This document shows, piece after piece, positions 8,425-16,290 of a DNA stretch of 64,000 bases. Under the pieces are notes generated by a model that was not told the origin of the DNA, did no database searches, and worked only from the letters and a program-made list of their open reading frames with translations. How positions within the stretch are numbered: the stretch's first letter is position 1; every line of letters starts with the position of its first letter. This DNA comes from an uncultured Alphaproteobacteria bacterium. Its GTDB lineage: Bacteria; Pseudomonadota; Alphaproteobacteria; Caulobacterales; Caulobacteraceae. The stretch is taken from contig CALETE010000058.1 of the NCBI GenBank assembly GCA_937920085.1, positions 25,967 through 89,966 of the forward strand, in the 5' to 3' direction. The translations under genes and the position numbers were made by a program.

Positions 8425-9389
8425 GTTAAGTCAACGACAGCGGCGGCCCCACCTTCGTCCCCCCAGGCCAGCCGCTTGCCGTCTGCGCTGATCGCCAGGG
8501 CGCTGATGGGCTCGCCCTTGTCAGCCTTTACCGGCTGAATCTTTTGGTCGGTGAGATCACACACCCAGACACGGCCATCATCCAGACCGGCGGCGACTCG
8601 ATTGCTATTGGGGGTCGCGGCAATACGGATGACCATAGCGCTTTCGTCGTAACCAATTTCTGCGGCCTGCTTGCCGAGCGGCCCTGTGGCGCCAGCAAAG
8701 GGCCAGATCACCACGCCATTGGCACCAGACGTGGCCAGCATGAGGCCCTTGGCCAGGAAGGCCATGCTTTTCACCTTGCCGGGATAACCGCCCATTTTCA
8801 GATTTTTATCGTCCGCGACTCGCCAGCCGTGAAGCTGATTTTCCTGCATGGCGCTCATCAGGAATTTTCCATCTGGGCTCCAGGCCAGACCGACATGGCT
8901 GCCTGCCCATTTGAGCAATTGCGGTTTTTGCTCGGCGATTTTGGCGTACCAGAGCCAGGCCCCGCCATAGGTGGCCACAGCCAGACGGCGTCCCTTTGGA
9001 TCAAAGGCGATATCGGCCACCGACTTATCATGCTGAAAAATTCTGGAAAAATCCGGATCAGCACTGTCACGAACATGCAGGTCCTTGCCCGCACTGAAGG
9101 CAATCAGGCGGGACTCAGCGCTTGCAGCGACCGCGTCGATCCATCGCCCGGGAATTTTTGCAAGTTCGAGGCAGGCCTCTTTTTTGGTCCAGACCACCCG
9201 ACCGTCGTCGCCGCCTGTAAGCAATCCGACGCCGCTGGGATGTAAGGTCGCGGAAAGGACCACGCCATTGTGGGCGTTCTGGGTTTCTCCAGTTTCAAAG
9301 GCGATTGCGCCATCACCGAGGGCAAAAGCAGCAGTTCCTGCCCTGTCGAACACGGCGGCGGTCACATAAGCGTCGAAAGAATGGGTCAT
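8421..9389 (-). CDS. WD40 repeat beta-propeller protein
   Basis: 322 residues made of repeated WD40-like blades. At least six are visible, with cores such as SATLHPSGVGLLTGGDDGRV, ADIAFDPKGRRLAVATYGG, GLAWSPDGKFLMSAM, MAFLAKGLMLATSGANGVV, IAATPNSNRVAAGLDDGRVW and ALAISADGKRLAWGDEG. There is no signal peptide or membrane segment, so it should be a cytoplasmic scaffold. No enzyme domain is attached. It overlaps the convergent nitroreductase gene by four bases and stands alone otherwise. A partner cannot be inferred. Confidence 0.85.
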   Translation of the reverse strand: MTHSFDAYVTAAVFDRAGTAAFALGDGAIAFETGETQNAHNGVVLSATLHPSGVGLLTGGDDGRVVWTKKEACLELAKIPGRWIDAVAASAESRLIAFSAGKDLHVRDSADPDFSRIFQHDKSVADIAFDPKGRRLAVATYGGAWLWYAKIAEQKPQLLKWAGSHVGLAWSPDGKFLMSAMQENQLHGWRVADDKNLKMGGYPGKVKSMAFLAKGLMLATSGANGVVIWPFAGATGPLGKQAAEIGYDESAMVIRIAATPNSNRVAAGLDDGRVWVCDLTDQKIQPVKADKGEPISALAISADGKRLAWGDEGGAAAVVDLT

Positions 9390-9528
9390 GATGTTTCATA
9401 GAGTGTGATGGGGCATTGGAAAACGCCCTGACTGCGAAATAGGCGACTCGCAACACTTGTTGAGAAAGGCTGACAGTAGGGGCTTTACAAGGCGCTTGCG
9501 ATTGGCGATGGGTGTCTAGACAGACGGA

Positions 9529-9552
9529 CGGGCGTTTTTTAACACGCCCTCA
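9529..9552 (+). other. Leader hairpin before exbD
   Basis: GGGCG and CGCCC arms flank a T/A-rich loop (GGGCGTTTTTTAACACGCCC), ending about ten bases before the exbD ribosome site. It could be a weak terminator/attenuator or only an mRNA structure. Confidence 0.4.
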
Positions 9553-9568
9553 GAGGAAGGATTTTCTT

Positions 9569-10003
9569 ATGGGAGCGAAGCTGGGCGGTGGCGGCGGCGG
9601 CCGTTTCAACCTCGGCCAGAACAGCGACATTAACGTTACGCCATTCGTGGACGTTATGCTGGTTCTGCTCATTATCTTCATGGTGGCCATTCCGGCCGCT
9701 ACGGTTTCTATCAAGCTCGATCTGCCGCCGGCCATCCCGCCGCCGCCGAACGCGCCGAAGCCGCCAGAACCAACGGTCATCAATATCCAGGCCAATGGCG
9801 GCGTGTATATTGGCGAGGCCCCAACATCGGTGGAAACCCTTCCGGCAGACCTGGCTCGTAAACTGAACAAGCCTGAGCCGACCAAGGAACGGGTTTACAT
9901 CCGCGCTGACCGCACGGTTCGCTACGGCCAGTTCATGGAAGTCATGAACACCCTGCAGGGCAATGGCTACTTCCAGGTCGCGCTGATCAACGAAGAGCTC
10001 TAG
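9569..10003 (+). CDS. exbD: ExbD/TolR family energy-transducing protein
   Basis: A 144-residue inner-membrane protein with a short cytoplasmic N-terminus rich in glycine, one membrane helix (about residues 24-43, FVDVMLVLLIIFMVAIPAAT) and a periplasmic C-terminal domain. The Asp in PFVDVMLVLLIIFM is the conserved proton-path residue of ExbD/TolR. ExbB-ExbD couples the proton motive force to TonB. The start at 9569 has AGGAAGG eight bases upstream. No exbB or tonB lies nearby, so this is an orphan gene. A GC hairpin precedes the ribosome site and a strong terminator follows. Confidence 0.92.
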   Translation: MGAKLGGGGGGRFNLGQNSDINVTPFVDVMLVLLIIFMVAIPAATVSIKLDLPPAIPPPPNAPKPPEPTVINIQANGGVYIGEAPTSVETLPADLARKLNKPEPTKERVYIRADRTVRYGQFMEVMNTLQGNGYFQVALINEEL

Positions 10004-10023
10004 CCTTAGGCAAGACAAGAATT

Positions 10024-10055
10024 AGCCCGCCTCGGGAAACCGGGCGGGCTTTTTC
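10024..10055 (+). terminator. Rho-independent terminator of exbD
   Basis: AGCCCGCC pairs with GGCGGGCT, with an inner CGG/CCG extension closed by a GAAA tetraloop, followed by TTTTTC. It lies 20 bases after the exbD stop and ends just before the convergent cobW-type gene. Confidence 0.85.
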
Positions 10056-10070
10056 ATGCCTAAAATTCTG

Positions 10071-11141
10071 TCAGGCCGCGCAGGATTCGAAACCGGCCTT
10101 GAGCGCGGCTTCATCGAGGTTGCGCCCGATGAACACCATACGCGAAGACCGGGTCTCGCCGGGCTTCCAATCGCGCTGAAAGTCGCCTTCCAGAATCATA
10201 TGAACCGCCTGGAAGACCAGTCGGCGATCTTCCCCAGCAACATCTAAAATGCCCTTGGCCCGCAGGATGTCGGGGCCCTGTGTCTGTAAGACACCATTCA
10301 GCCAGGCTGTGACCCGGTTGGCGTTCAGCGGCCTATCAAACGCCAGAGATATCCCGCGAATACCAGCTTCAGCGGCGTGGTCATGGTGCCCGTGATCATG
10401 GTGGGCATGATCATGGTCGTGATGATCATGGTCGTGATGATCATGGTCGTGATGATCGCAATCTTCATCGTGAACATGCCCCGCCTCGCCATGGGCAGGG
10501 TTAAGGAAATCTGGCTGAAGGTCCGTAATGCGCTCCAGGTCAAAGCCGCCGCGCCCTAAGATCAGGTCCAGGGGAACATTCGACCTCTGTGCCCGATGGA
10601 TCGGTGCCAGAGGGTTGAGCCGCCGAATACGCGCCTCAACATCCAGAAGCTGGGCTTCGCTGACCAAGTCTGTCTTGTTCAAGATAATCTGGTCGGCAAA
10701 GGCAATCTGCTCCACCGCTTCCTTGGAGTCGGCAAGCCTCAGAGGCAGATACATGGCGTCCACCACAGTGGTGACGCTGTCGAGCTGGGTCTTGGCCCGG
10801 ACATCATCATCAACGAAGAAGGTCTGCGCCACGGGCCCAGGATCGGCCAGGCCGGTCGTCTCAATAATGATGGCGTCGAACCCACCCTTGCGTTTCATCA
10901 GGCCGGAGAGAACTCGGATCAGGTCGCCGCGCACCGTGCAGCAGACACAGCCATTGTTCATCTCAAAGACCTCTTCGTCAGCGCCGACGATCAGGTCATT
11001 GTCGATGCCAATCTCTCCGAATTCATTGACGATGACGGCGTAACGTTTGCCGTGGTCTTCGGAAAGGATCCGGTTGAGCAGGGTGGTCTTGCCAGCGCCG
11101 AGATAGCCAGTGAGGACGGTAACAGGTGTCTTTTGGGTCAT
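10071..11141 (-). CDS. CobW/ZNG1-type (COG0523) metal chaperone GTPase
   Basis: 356-residue G3E-family P-loop GTPase thought to deliver zinc or another metal to client proteins. The Walker A GYLGAGKTT is at residues 12-20, the metal-binding CxCC (CVCC) at 65-68, ETTG at 94-97 and the base-specificity NKTD at 155-158. The C-terminal CobW_C domain begins around residue 260 (IRGISLAFDRPLNANRV). Between them, residues about 222-255 form a His/Asp-rich metal-binding loop encoded by tandem 15-base repeats. The gene is divergent from a CDF transporter, with a Zur-type box between the starts, so it is probably induced in zinc shortage. Confidence 0.92.
   Translation of the reverse strand: MTQKTPVTVLTGYLGAGKTTLLNRILSEDHGKRYAVIVNEFGEIGIDNDLIVGADEEVFEMNNGCVCCTVRGDLIRVLSGLMKRKGGFDAIIIETTGLADPGPVAQTFFVDDDVRAKTQLDSVTTVVDAMYLPLRLADSKEAVEQIAFADQIILNKTDLVSEAQLLDVEARIRRLNPLAPIHRAQRSNVPLDLILGRGGFDLERITDLQPDFLNPAHGEAGHVHDEDCDHHDHDHHDHDHHDHDHAHHDHGHHDHAAEAGIRGISLAFDRPLNANRVTAWLNGVLQTQGPDILRAKGILDVAGEDRRLVFQAVHMILEGDFQRDWKPGETRSSRMVFIGRNLDEAALKAGFESCAA
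10408..10452. repeat. Three tandem 15-bp repeats coding the His/Asp loop
   Basis: The unit TGATCATGGTCGTGA occurs three times in direct succession with no mismatch, inside the cobW-type gene. On the coding strand it gives repeated His-Asp-His motifs. Partial units continue on the left (CATGATCATGGTGGGCATGA), showing expansion and decay. Confidence 0.9.
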
Positions 11142-11207
11142 AGGGCATATGTAATGCCTCTCAGCCCCGGAGGGAACAGCCTCCGCAAGGGCAGACTTGA
11201 CCCAAGC

Positions 11208-11230
11208 CTAGTGTTATACAATAACATTTC
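11208..11230. promoter_or_regulatory. Candidate Zur box between cobW-type and CDF genes
   Basis: On the minus strand the site reads GAAATGTTATTGTATAACAC followed by TAG. It matches the 23-base proteobacterial Zur palindrome (GAAATGTTATA-N-TATAACATTTC) at 19 of 22 fixed positions. It is centred 48 bases before the GTG of the CDF gene and about 78 bases before the ATG of the GTPase gene, so one repressor dimer could control both. Confidence 0.75.
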
Positions 11231-11266
11231 CGTGACGCCGTCCGCTGATGGCCTTTAGAGACCTCC

Positions 11267-12187
11267 GTGACAAGCCCCTTGGCGAACACATCTCCCCTGG
11301 ACACCTATCGCAGCGACCGCGCCTATTTGGGTGCAGATCATGCGCGCAATGAGCGGCGCACCTGGCTGGTCGTCGCCATTTGCGTCGTGACAATGGCTGT
11401 CCAGGTTGGTGGCGGGATTTGGGTGCATTCCATGGCCCTGATTGCCAATGGATTGCATCTGGCTGCCCACATTGTCGTCCTGGGAGCTGCCGCCGGGGCT
11501 TATGGAATTTCTCGGACCTATGCCCGCGACCCTAGATTGGCCTTTGGAACCGGTAAGCTTGGCTATCTCGTGGGCTTCGCCAATGGCGTGATTTTGGCGA
11601 TCACTGGGGCCTTGATCGGGATTGAAAGTCTTCAGCGCCTTCTGAAGCCAGAGGTGGTCGCCTATTCTGGCGCCTTGGAGCTGGCCGCCTTCGCCCTGGC
11701 CGTGAACCTGGTCTGCGTCTGGCTCTTGAAGCCTCGCGCACAGGCTGGGCCGGATGCGGACGGCGACCTAAACCTTTCGGCGGCACACCTTCACTTGTCG
11801 GCGGATGCTGTCGTCTCTGGACTGGCGCTGCTTAGTCTCCTAGCCGGCAAGATTTGGCATTTTAGCTGGGCAGATCCCCTCGCCGCCGTTGTCGGTGCCG
11901 TGCTTGTCGGTCATTTCGCTTGGCGCCTTCTGCTTAGAACAGGGGCAGCCCTTCTGGATGCGATACCTTCTCAAGGTTTGATGACGGAAATTCGCCATCG
12001 CTTAGAGGTGGACGGGACAGAGGTCATTGATCTCCACGTCTGGCGGCTCGGCCCAGGGCACCTAGCGGCGATCATCGTCCTGGGAGCGACCACGCCCGAG
12101 GCACCAACTGCCTATCGTAAGCGCTTGGATGGCCTTAGCGGCCTCAGTCACATAACAATTGAAGTTAGGCGTGCAGGCGAGACTTGA
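11267..12187 (+). CDS. dmeF: CDF cation-efflux transporter, DmeF-like
   Basis: 306-residue inner-membrane antiporter of the cation diffusion facilitator family with about six membrane helices and a short cytoplasmic C-terminal domain (from about 235). The helix-2 metal site reads HLAAH (His64, His68), the HxxxH form of Co/Ni-type DmeF, rather than the HxxxD of ZitB/YiiP. The helix-5 site is HLSAD (His176, Asp180). LAFGTGKLGYLVGFAN is also DmeF-like. Unlike typical DmeF, no His-rich linker precedes helix 5. Start GTG 11267 is the only suitable codon before the conserved region. Zur-type control would be unusual for a Co/Ni exporter. Confidence 0.85.
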   Translation: MTSPLANTSPLDTYRSDRAYLGADHARNERRTWLVVAICVVTMAVQVGGGIWVHSMALIANGLHLAAHIVVLGAAAGAYGISRTYARDPRLAFGTGKLGYLVGFANGVILAITGALIGIESLQRLLKPEVVAYSGALELAAFALAVNLVCVWLLKPRAQAGPDADGDLNLSAAHLHLSADAVVSGLALLSLLAGKIWHFSWADPLAAVVGAVLVGHFAWRLLLRTGAALLDAIPSQGLMTEIRHRLEVDGTEVIDLHVWRLGPGHLAAIIVLGATTPEAPTAYRKRLDGLSGLSHITIEVRRAGET

Positions 12188-12220
12188 CGCTCCGCCCCGG
12201 ATCACGACTCAAGAGGGATT

Positions 12221-13621
12221 ATGAGCCGCCGGACTAAACCTCAGATGTCGCCGACCCGCTCGTCTAAAAGGCGCTTGACCCAAGACGCCCGAATTTTTGT
12301 GTCGAAGATATTTTGGGGCCTAACTGACAGCACCTGGTTATTTATAGCGGGAGTGGGGCGCGTGCTTAGCCTTGCCGTAGAATGGGTCGGACGCCTGCCA
12401 AACGCCCTCATCACGAAGATTAAAGCGTTTCCTGACGACGCAGCAGACTTCGCGATTGGGGCGGCCTTGAAGGTTTTCGAATTACGTTGGCCGATTGTGA
12501 CCTTGACCAGCCTGGCCGGGGCGGCCGCGATAGCCGGACAGTGGCCACCGGCACGCACGACCTTCGAAGGCGTACACGCCCAGCCGACGAGAATAACTGG
12601 CGAGGCCCCATCACAGGCCCGACTAAAGCGTCTGGCCCTCAAACCTGGCCCCAGAGACCTGCAGCACACTGTGGATGTCCTGGCAGAAGATTTTGGGGAA
12701 ACCGTAGGCATCGCGATTATCGACACCTCTGACCAATGGATTGTCGATGTGCGCGGGGATATGGCTTTTCCGCAGCAGAGTGTCTCGAAACTCTGGGTCG
12801 CCATGACCACCCTGGACGCCATTGACAGGGGAACCTCGGCCCTGGATCGGCAGGTGATCCTGACAGACGCCGACCGAAGCGTTTTCAACCAGCCGATATC
12901 ATATCGGATTACCCCAGACGGCTTCCCCACGACCGTCGCCGACCTCTTAAAGCGCGCCCTGATCGAGAGTGACAACGCTGCAAATGACAAGCTTTTGGGC
13001 TTGGCCGGGGGCCCTGAGGCTGTTCGGCGTCTCCTGAGAGAAAAAGGCCTGGAGGGAATCTCCCTCGCCGAGGATGAGCGCCACCTGCAGGCACACATAG
13101 CTGGCCTGACATGGACCCCCGATCTTGCCCCTTACGGTGCGTTTAATACCGCCAGATCCCGCCTGCCTAAAGGGGCGCGTGAGGCGGCTTTAGACGCCTA
13201 TATTGCCCATCCCTATGATGGGGCTCAGCCCGCTGCGGTAGCCGAGGCCCTGGCCCAGCTGCAAATGGGAAAATTATTGTCTGCGGAATCCAGTCGCTGG
13301 ATGTTGGAGACTATGGCCAAGGCCAGAACAGGGCCAGCGCGTCTGAAAGGCGGTTTGCCCAAGGGCTGGCAGATCGCCCATAAGACGGGGACAGGGCAGG
13401 ACTATCGCGGGGCCTCCGTCGGAATTAATGATGTCGGCTTGATCACCGCCCCTGATGGCAAAACCTATGCCGTCGCCGTTTTCCTACAGAAGACGAAACA
13501 TCCGGTCTCTGAGCGGCTGGCCTTTCTCCAATCCATCAGTCAGGCCATCGTCACCCAATGGGATAGGGAGGCTGACCAAGGCCGGTCATTGGTGGCAAAA
13601 GAGTCCAGGTCCGCCGACTGA
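12221..13621 (+). CDS. Class A beta-lactamase-fold serine hydrolase, membrane-anchored
   Basis: 466 residues. An N-terminal region of about 115 residues with hydrophobic stretches (about 32-50 and 88-105) should anchor it in the membrane, and the catalytic domain follows. The active-site motifs are complete: SVSK with Ser187 and Lys190, SDN at 250-252 and KTG at 388-390. The enzyme could hydrolyse beta-lactams or act on peptidoglycan peptides. The class A motifs are clear, but the long N-terminal part and the large size (class A enzymes are about 290 residues) point away from a simple secreted beta-lactamase. AGAGGGA lies just before the ATG. It sits 33 bases after the CDF gene. Confidence 0.85.
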   Translation: MSRRTKPQMSPTRSSKRRLTQDARIFVSKIFWGLTDSTWLFIAGVGRVLSLAVEWVGRLPNALITKIKAFPDDAADFAIGAALKVFELRWPIVTLTSLAGAAAIAGQWPPARTTFEGVHAQPTRITGEAPSQARLKRLALKPGPRDLQHTVDVLAEDFGETVGIAIIDTSDQWIVDVRGDMAFPQQSVSKLWVAMTTLDAIDRGTSALDRQVILTDADRSVFNQPISYRITPDGFPTTVADLLKRALIESDNAANDKLLGLAGGPEAVRRLLREKGLEGISLAEDERHLQAHIAGLTWTPDLAPYGAFNTARSRLPKGAREAALDAYIAHPYDGAQPAAVAEALAQLQMGKLLSAESSRWMLETMAKARTGPARLKGGLPKGWQIAHKTGTGQDYRGASVGINDVGLITAPDGKTYAVAVFLQKTKHPVSERLAFLQSISQAIVTQWDREADQGRSLVAKESRSAD

Positions 13622-13637
13622 ATCGGACCAGCCCGCG

Positions 13638-13665
13638 TTGACTCGGCTCGGGTGGTCTGTATAAC
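13638..13665 (+). promoter_or_regulatory. Sigma-70-type promoter of rplU
   Basis: TTGACT and TATAAC are separated by 16 bases, about 70 bases upstream of the rplU start. The transcribed leader contains repeated GCGGGC stretches that can pair, which may relate to ribosomal-protein leader control. Confidence 0.6.
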
Positions 13666-13736
13666 ACCGCGCTTCTCGCTCGCGGGCCAACTCGCGGGCG
13701 TAATCCTTTTTGCACTGTATCCAAGGCGCGAATTAT

Positions 13737-14261
13737 ATGTACGCGGTGATCAAGACCGGCGGAAAGCAATACCGGGTCCAACCTGGTGATGTGATGGTCG
13801 TCGAAAAGCTCGACGGCGAGCCCGGTGCCAATGTGGCGTTCGGCGATGTGCTCATGCTGGGCGATGGCGACGCGATCACCCTTGGCGAGCCCACCGTGGC
13901 CGGTGCCAGTGTCAGCGCGACCCTGGTGGAAACCCGCAAGGGTGAGAAGGTAAAGATCTTCAAGAAGATCCGCCGTCAGGGCTACCGCCGGACCAAGGGT
14001 CATCGTCAGATCGAAACCGTTCTGCGCGTCACCGCCATCGAAGGCGCTGGCAAGAGCGAGACCTGGGACGGCGTGGTCGACATGACCACCAAGGCCATGA
14101 TGAACGCCCGCGCGCGGAACCTCACCCACGTGGTTGCCGCTCTGGAAGCTGCAGCAGCTCCGGTCGTCGCGGCTAAGGCTGACGCCGCCGAAGGCGCAGC
14201 TGCTCCCGCAAAAAAGGCGGCGCCGAAGAAGGCCGCCGCTAAGAAGTCCGACGCTGAATAA
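13737..14261 (+). CDS. rplU: 50S ribosomal protein L21 with C-terminal tail
   Basis: 174 residues. The L21 core occupies about 1-103, beginning MYAVIKTGGKQYRVQPGD, with KVKIFKKIRRQGYRRTKGHR as the rRNA-binding segment. The rest (about 104-174) is an alanine/lysine-rich tail ending in repeated AAPKKAAAKK motifs. Extended L21 tails are common in Alphaproteobacteria. The start was set at ATG 13737, since upstream codons are not part of L21. It is the first gene of an rplU-rpmA unit driven by a clear promoter. Confidence 0.97.
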   Translation: MYAVIKTGGKQYRVQPGDVMVVEKLDGEPGANVAFGDVLMLGDGDAITLGEPTVAGASVSATLVETRKGEKVKIFKKIRRQGYRRTKGHRQIETVLRVTAIEGAGKSETWDGVVDMTTKAMMNARARNLTHVVAALEAAAAPVVAAKADAAEGAAAPAKKAAPKKAAAKKSDAE

Positions 14262-14292
14262 GCGTCGGTCTCGTCGAATTTAGGAGGCCAAG

Positions 14293-14562
14293 ATGGCACA
14301 CAAGAAATCTGGCGGTTCATCTCGCAACGGTCGCGACTCAGCGGGTCGCCGCCTCGGCGTTAAGAAGTTCGGTGGCGAAGCCGTGATCGCGGGCAACATT
14401 ATTGTGCGCCAGCGCGGTACCAAGTTCTTCCCGGGCGACAATGTCGGCATGGGCGTGGATCACACCCTCTTCGCGACCGCTCATGGCGCCGTGAAATTTG
14501 TGACCAAGCGTGACGACCGCACCTACGTGAATGTGGTCACCGCAGAGATCGCAGCGAACTAG
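14293..14562 (+). CDS. rpmA: 50S ribosomal protein L27
   Basis: 89 residues, the normal length. L27 reaches the peptidyl-transferase centre through its flexible N-terminus, here AHKKSGGSSRNGRDSAGRRL. GGEAVIAGNIIVRQRGTKF and NVGMGVDHTLFA are conserved. AGGAGG lies eight bases upstream of the ATG. It follows rplU by 31 bases and precedes a strong terminator. Confidence 0.98.
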   Translation: MAHKKSGGSSRNGRDSAGRRLGVKKFGGEAVIAGNIIVRQRGTKFFPGDNVGMGVDHTLFATAHGAVKFVTKRDDRTYVNVVTAEIAAN

Positions 14563-14614
14563 GCGAACCTGAACTTCAGGTCCGCCAGCCAGGCGGGCCG
14601 AATAAATCTCCCAA

Positions 14615-14650
14615 AACGGGGAGTCCGGACCGCCGGGCTCTCCGTTTTTT
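14615..14650 (+). terminator. Rho-independent terminator after rpmA
   Basis: ACGGGGAG pairs with CTCTCCGT (one G-T pair), with an inner CCGG/CCGG stem, followed by TTTTTT. It ends the rplU-rpmA unit. A perfect ACCTGAA/TTCAGGT repeat and a CCGCC/GGCGG hairpin lie just before it. Confidence 0.85.
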
Positions 14651-14687
14651 ATTGCCTAAGGCCTCGACGAAGGGCCGGGAGGTTGAG

Positions 14688-15203
14688 ATGAGACCTTTGG
14701 AGATACAGAGCGTCGTCGAGACGCCAAGCCTGCGGCTGAGGCCGCCCCGTCTGAATGATGCCGGTCGGCTGGCGAAACTTCTAAACGATTTCGAAGTGGC
14801 CAAGATGACCACGTCCATCCCACACCCCTATGGGATTGAGGATGCAGAGCAGTTTCTGCGCGAGGCGACGCCGGAGACCTTTGTGGTCGAACATCCTGAC
14901 CATGGTCCGATCGGGACGGTAGGCTTCTCCGAGGGGGAAGGTCGGCGGGCGGAATTGGGCTATTGGATTGGTAAGCCCTACTGGGGCGGGGGCTTTGCAA
15001 CGGAAGCGGCAAGGGGTGCGATGGGCTGGGCGAAATCGGTTTGGAACCGCCGTCATGTGGCGGCCCGGCACTTCGTCGACAACCCAGCCTCTGGGGAGGT
15101 CCTGTGCAAATCTGGCTTTCTCTATACCGGTCTGGTGACGCCTTCGATCAGCAAGGCGCGAAACGAGATCGTGCCCTCCCGCTGGATGGTCTGGCTGGCA
15201 TGA
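14688..15203 (+). CDS. GNAT family N-acetyltransferase (RimJ/RimL-like)
   Basis: 171 residues, acetyl-CoA-dependent. The RimJ/RimL-type pattern is clear: TPSLRLRPPRLNDAGRLAKL at the start, GYWIGKPYWGGGFATEAARG as the acetyl-CoA-binding segment, and a C-terminal VDNPASGEVLCKSGF motif. The start at 14688 follows GGGAGG by six bases. It lies between rpmA and obgE, an arrangement that I recall as common in Caulobacterales. The acceptor (protein N-terminus, small molecule) is unknown. Confidence 0.9.
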   Translation: MRPLEIQSVVETPSLRLRPPRLNDAGRLAKLLNDFEVAKMTTSIPHPYGIEDAEQFLREATPETFVVEHPDHGPIGTVGFSEGEGRRAELGYWIGKPYWGGGFATEAARGAMGWAKSVWNRRHVAARHFVDNPASGEVLCKSGFLYTGLVTPSISKARNEIVPSRWMVWLA

Positions 15204-15234
15204 CCTTCGCCCTCTCTTGTGTTATGGCCTGACC

Positions 15235-16290
15235 ATGAAATTTCTCGACCAGTGCAAGGTGTATATCCGCTCCGGAAATGGCGGCGGCGGCGCCGTGTCC
15301 TTTCGCCGGGAAAAGTACATTGAGTATGGCGGCCCAGATGGTGGCGATGGCGGTAATGGCGGCAGCATCTGGATGGAGGCTGTTGAGGGTCTGAACACCC
15401 TGATTGACTATCGCTATCAACAGCATTTCAAGGCCGATACCGGCATTCATGGCATGGGTCGCAATCGACACGGGGCCAATGGTGAGGACATCATCCTGAA
15501 GGTGCCGGTGGGAACCCAGGTCCTGGAAGAGGACAAGGAAACCCTGATTATCGATCTGGATACGGCGGGACAGAAAATCCTGCTGGCCAAGGGTGGCAAT
15601 GGCGGTTGGGGCAATGATCGCTTCAAAGGCCCGATCAATCAGGCCCCTTATCACGCAAATCCAGGCCAGGATGGCGAGGAAAAGATCATTTGGCTGCGGC
15701 TGAAGCTGATCGCCGACGTGGGCTTGGCCGGGCTTCCCAATGCCGGGAAGTCCACCTTCCTGGCTGCAGCCAGTGCGGCTAAGCCGAAAATCGCCGACTA
15801 CCCCTTTACAACCCTCGCCCCCAATCTCGGCATTGTTGATCTGTCATCGGAAGAGCGCTTCGTCATGGCCGATATTCCAGGCCTGATCGAAGGTGCCTCT
15901 GAAGGCGCAGGCCTAGGGGTTCGCTTCCTCGGCCATGTGGAGCGTACGGCCGTCCTGATCCATCTGGTGGATTGCACCCAAACCGATGTGGTCGAAGCCT
16001 GGCGAACGGTACGGACCGAACTGGAGGCCTATGCTGAAGAGCTCGGCGATAAGGTCGAAATCGTCGCCCTGAGCAAGATCGACGCCCTTGATCCTGACAC
16101 CCTGGAAATGCAGCGAGAAGCCCTGTCAGAGGCTGTCGGCCGTCCTGTGCGCCTTGTGTCTGGGGTCTCAGGTCAGGGTGTGAAGGAGCTCCTGCGGGAG
16201 GCCTATAGCCTTGTGCGGACGCGCAAGGCAGAGGCTGCAGCGGCAGCCGAGGCCAAATCTGGCCATGCACCTCCGGACTGGGCTCCATGA
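15235..16290 (+). CDS. obgE: Obg GTPase (ribosome assembly, cell-cycle link)
   Basis: 351 residues. The glycine-rich Obg fold covers about 1-158 (MKFLDQCKVYIRSGNGGGGA, GGDGGNGGS). The G domain follows with Walker A GLPNAGKSTFL, switch II DIPGLIEGAS, SKID and SGVSGQGVKEL. Obg assists late 50S assembly and is essential in Caulobacter. The C-terminus is short and ends in an alanine-rich stretch. The stop overlaps the proB start by four bases (ATGA), starting an obgE-proB-proA arrangement typical of the group. Confidence 0.97.
   Translation: MKFLDQCKVYIRSGNGGGGAVSFRREKYIEYGGPDGGDGGNGGSIWMEAVEGLNTLIDYRYQQHFKADTGIHGMGRNRHGANGEDIILKVPVGTQVLEEDKETLIIDLDTAGQKILLAKGGNGGWGNDRFKGPINQAPYHANPGQDGEEKIIWLRLKLIADVGLAGLPNAGKSTFLAAASAAKPKIADYPFTTLAPNLGIVDLSSEERFVMADIPGLIEGASEGAGLGVRFLGHVERTAVLIHLVDCTQTDVVEAWRTVRTELEAYAEELGDKVEIVALSKIDALDPDTLEMQREALSEAVGRPVRLVSGVSGQGVKELLREAYSLVRTRKAEAAAAAEAKSGHAPPDWAP

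Noticed and set aside
10408..10452. Short regular repeats as a possible CRISPR array
   Set aside because: Units are 15 bases with no spacers and lie in frame in the His-rich loop of the GTPase gene.
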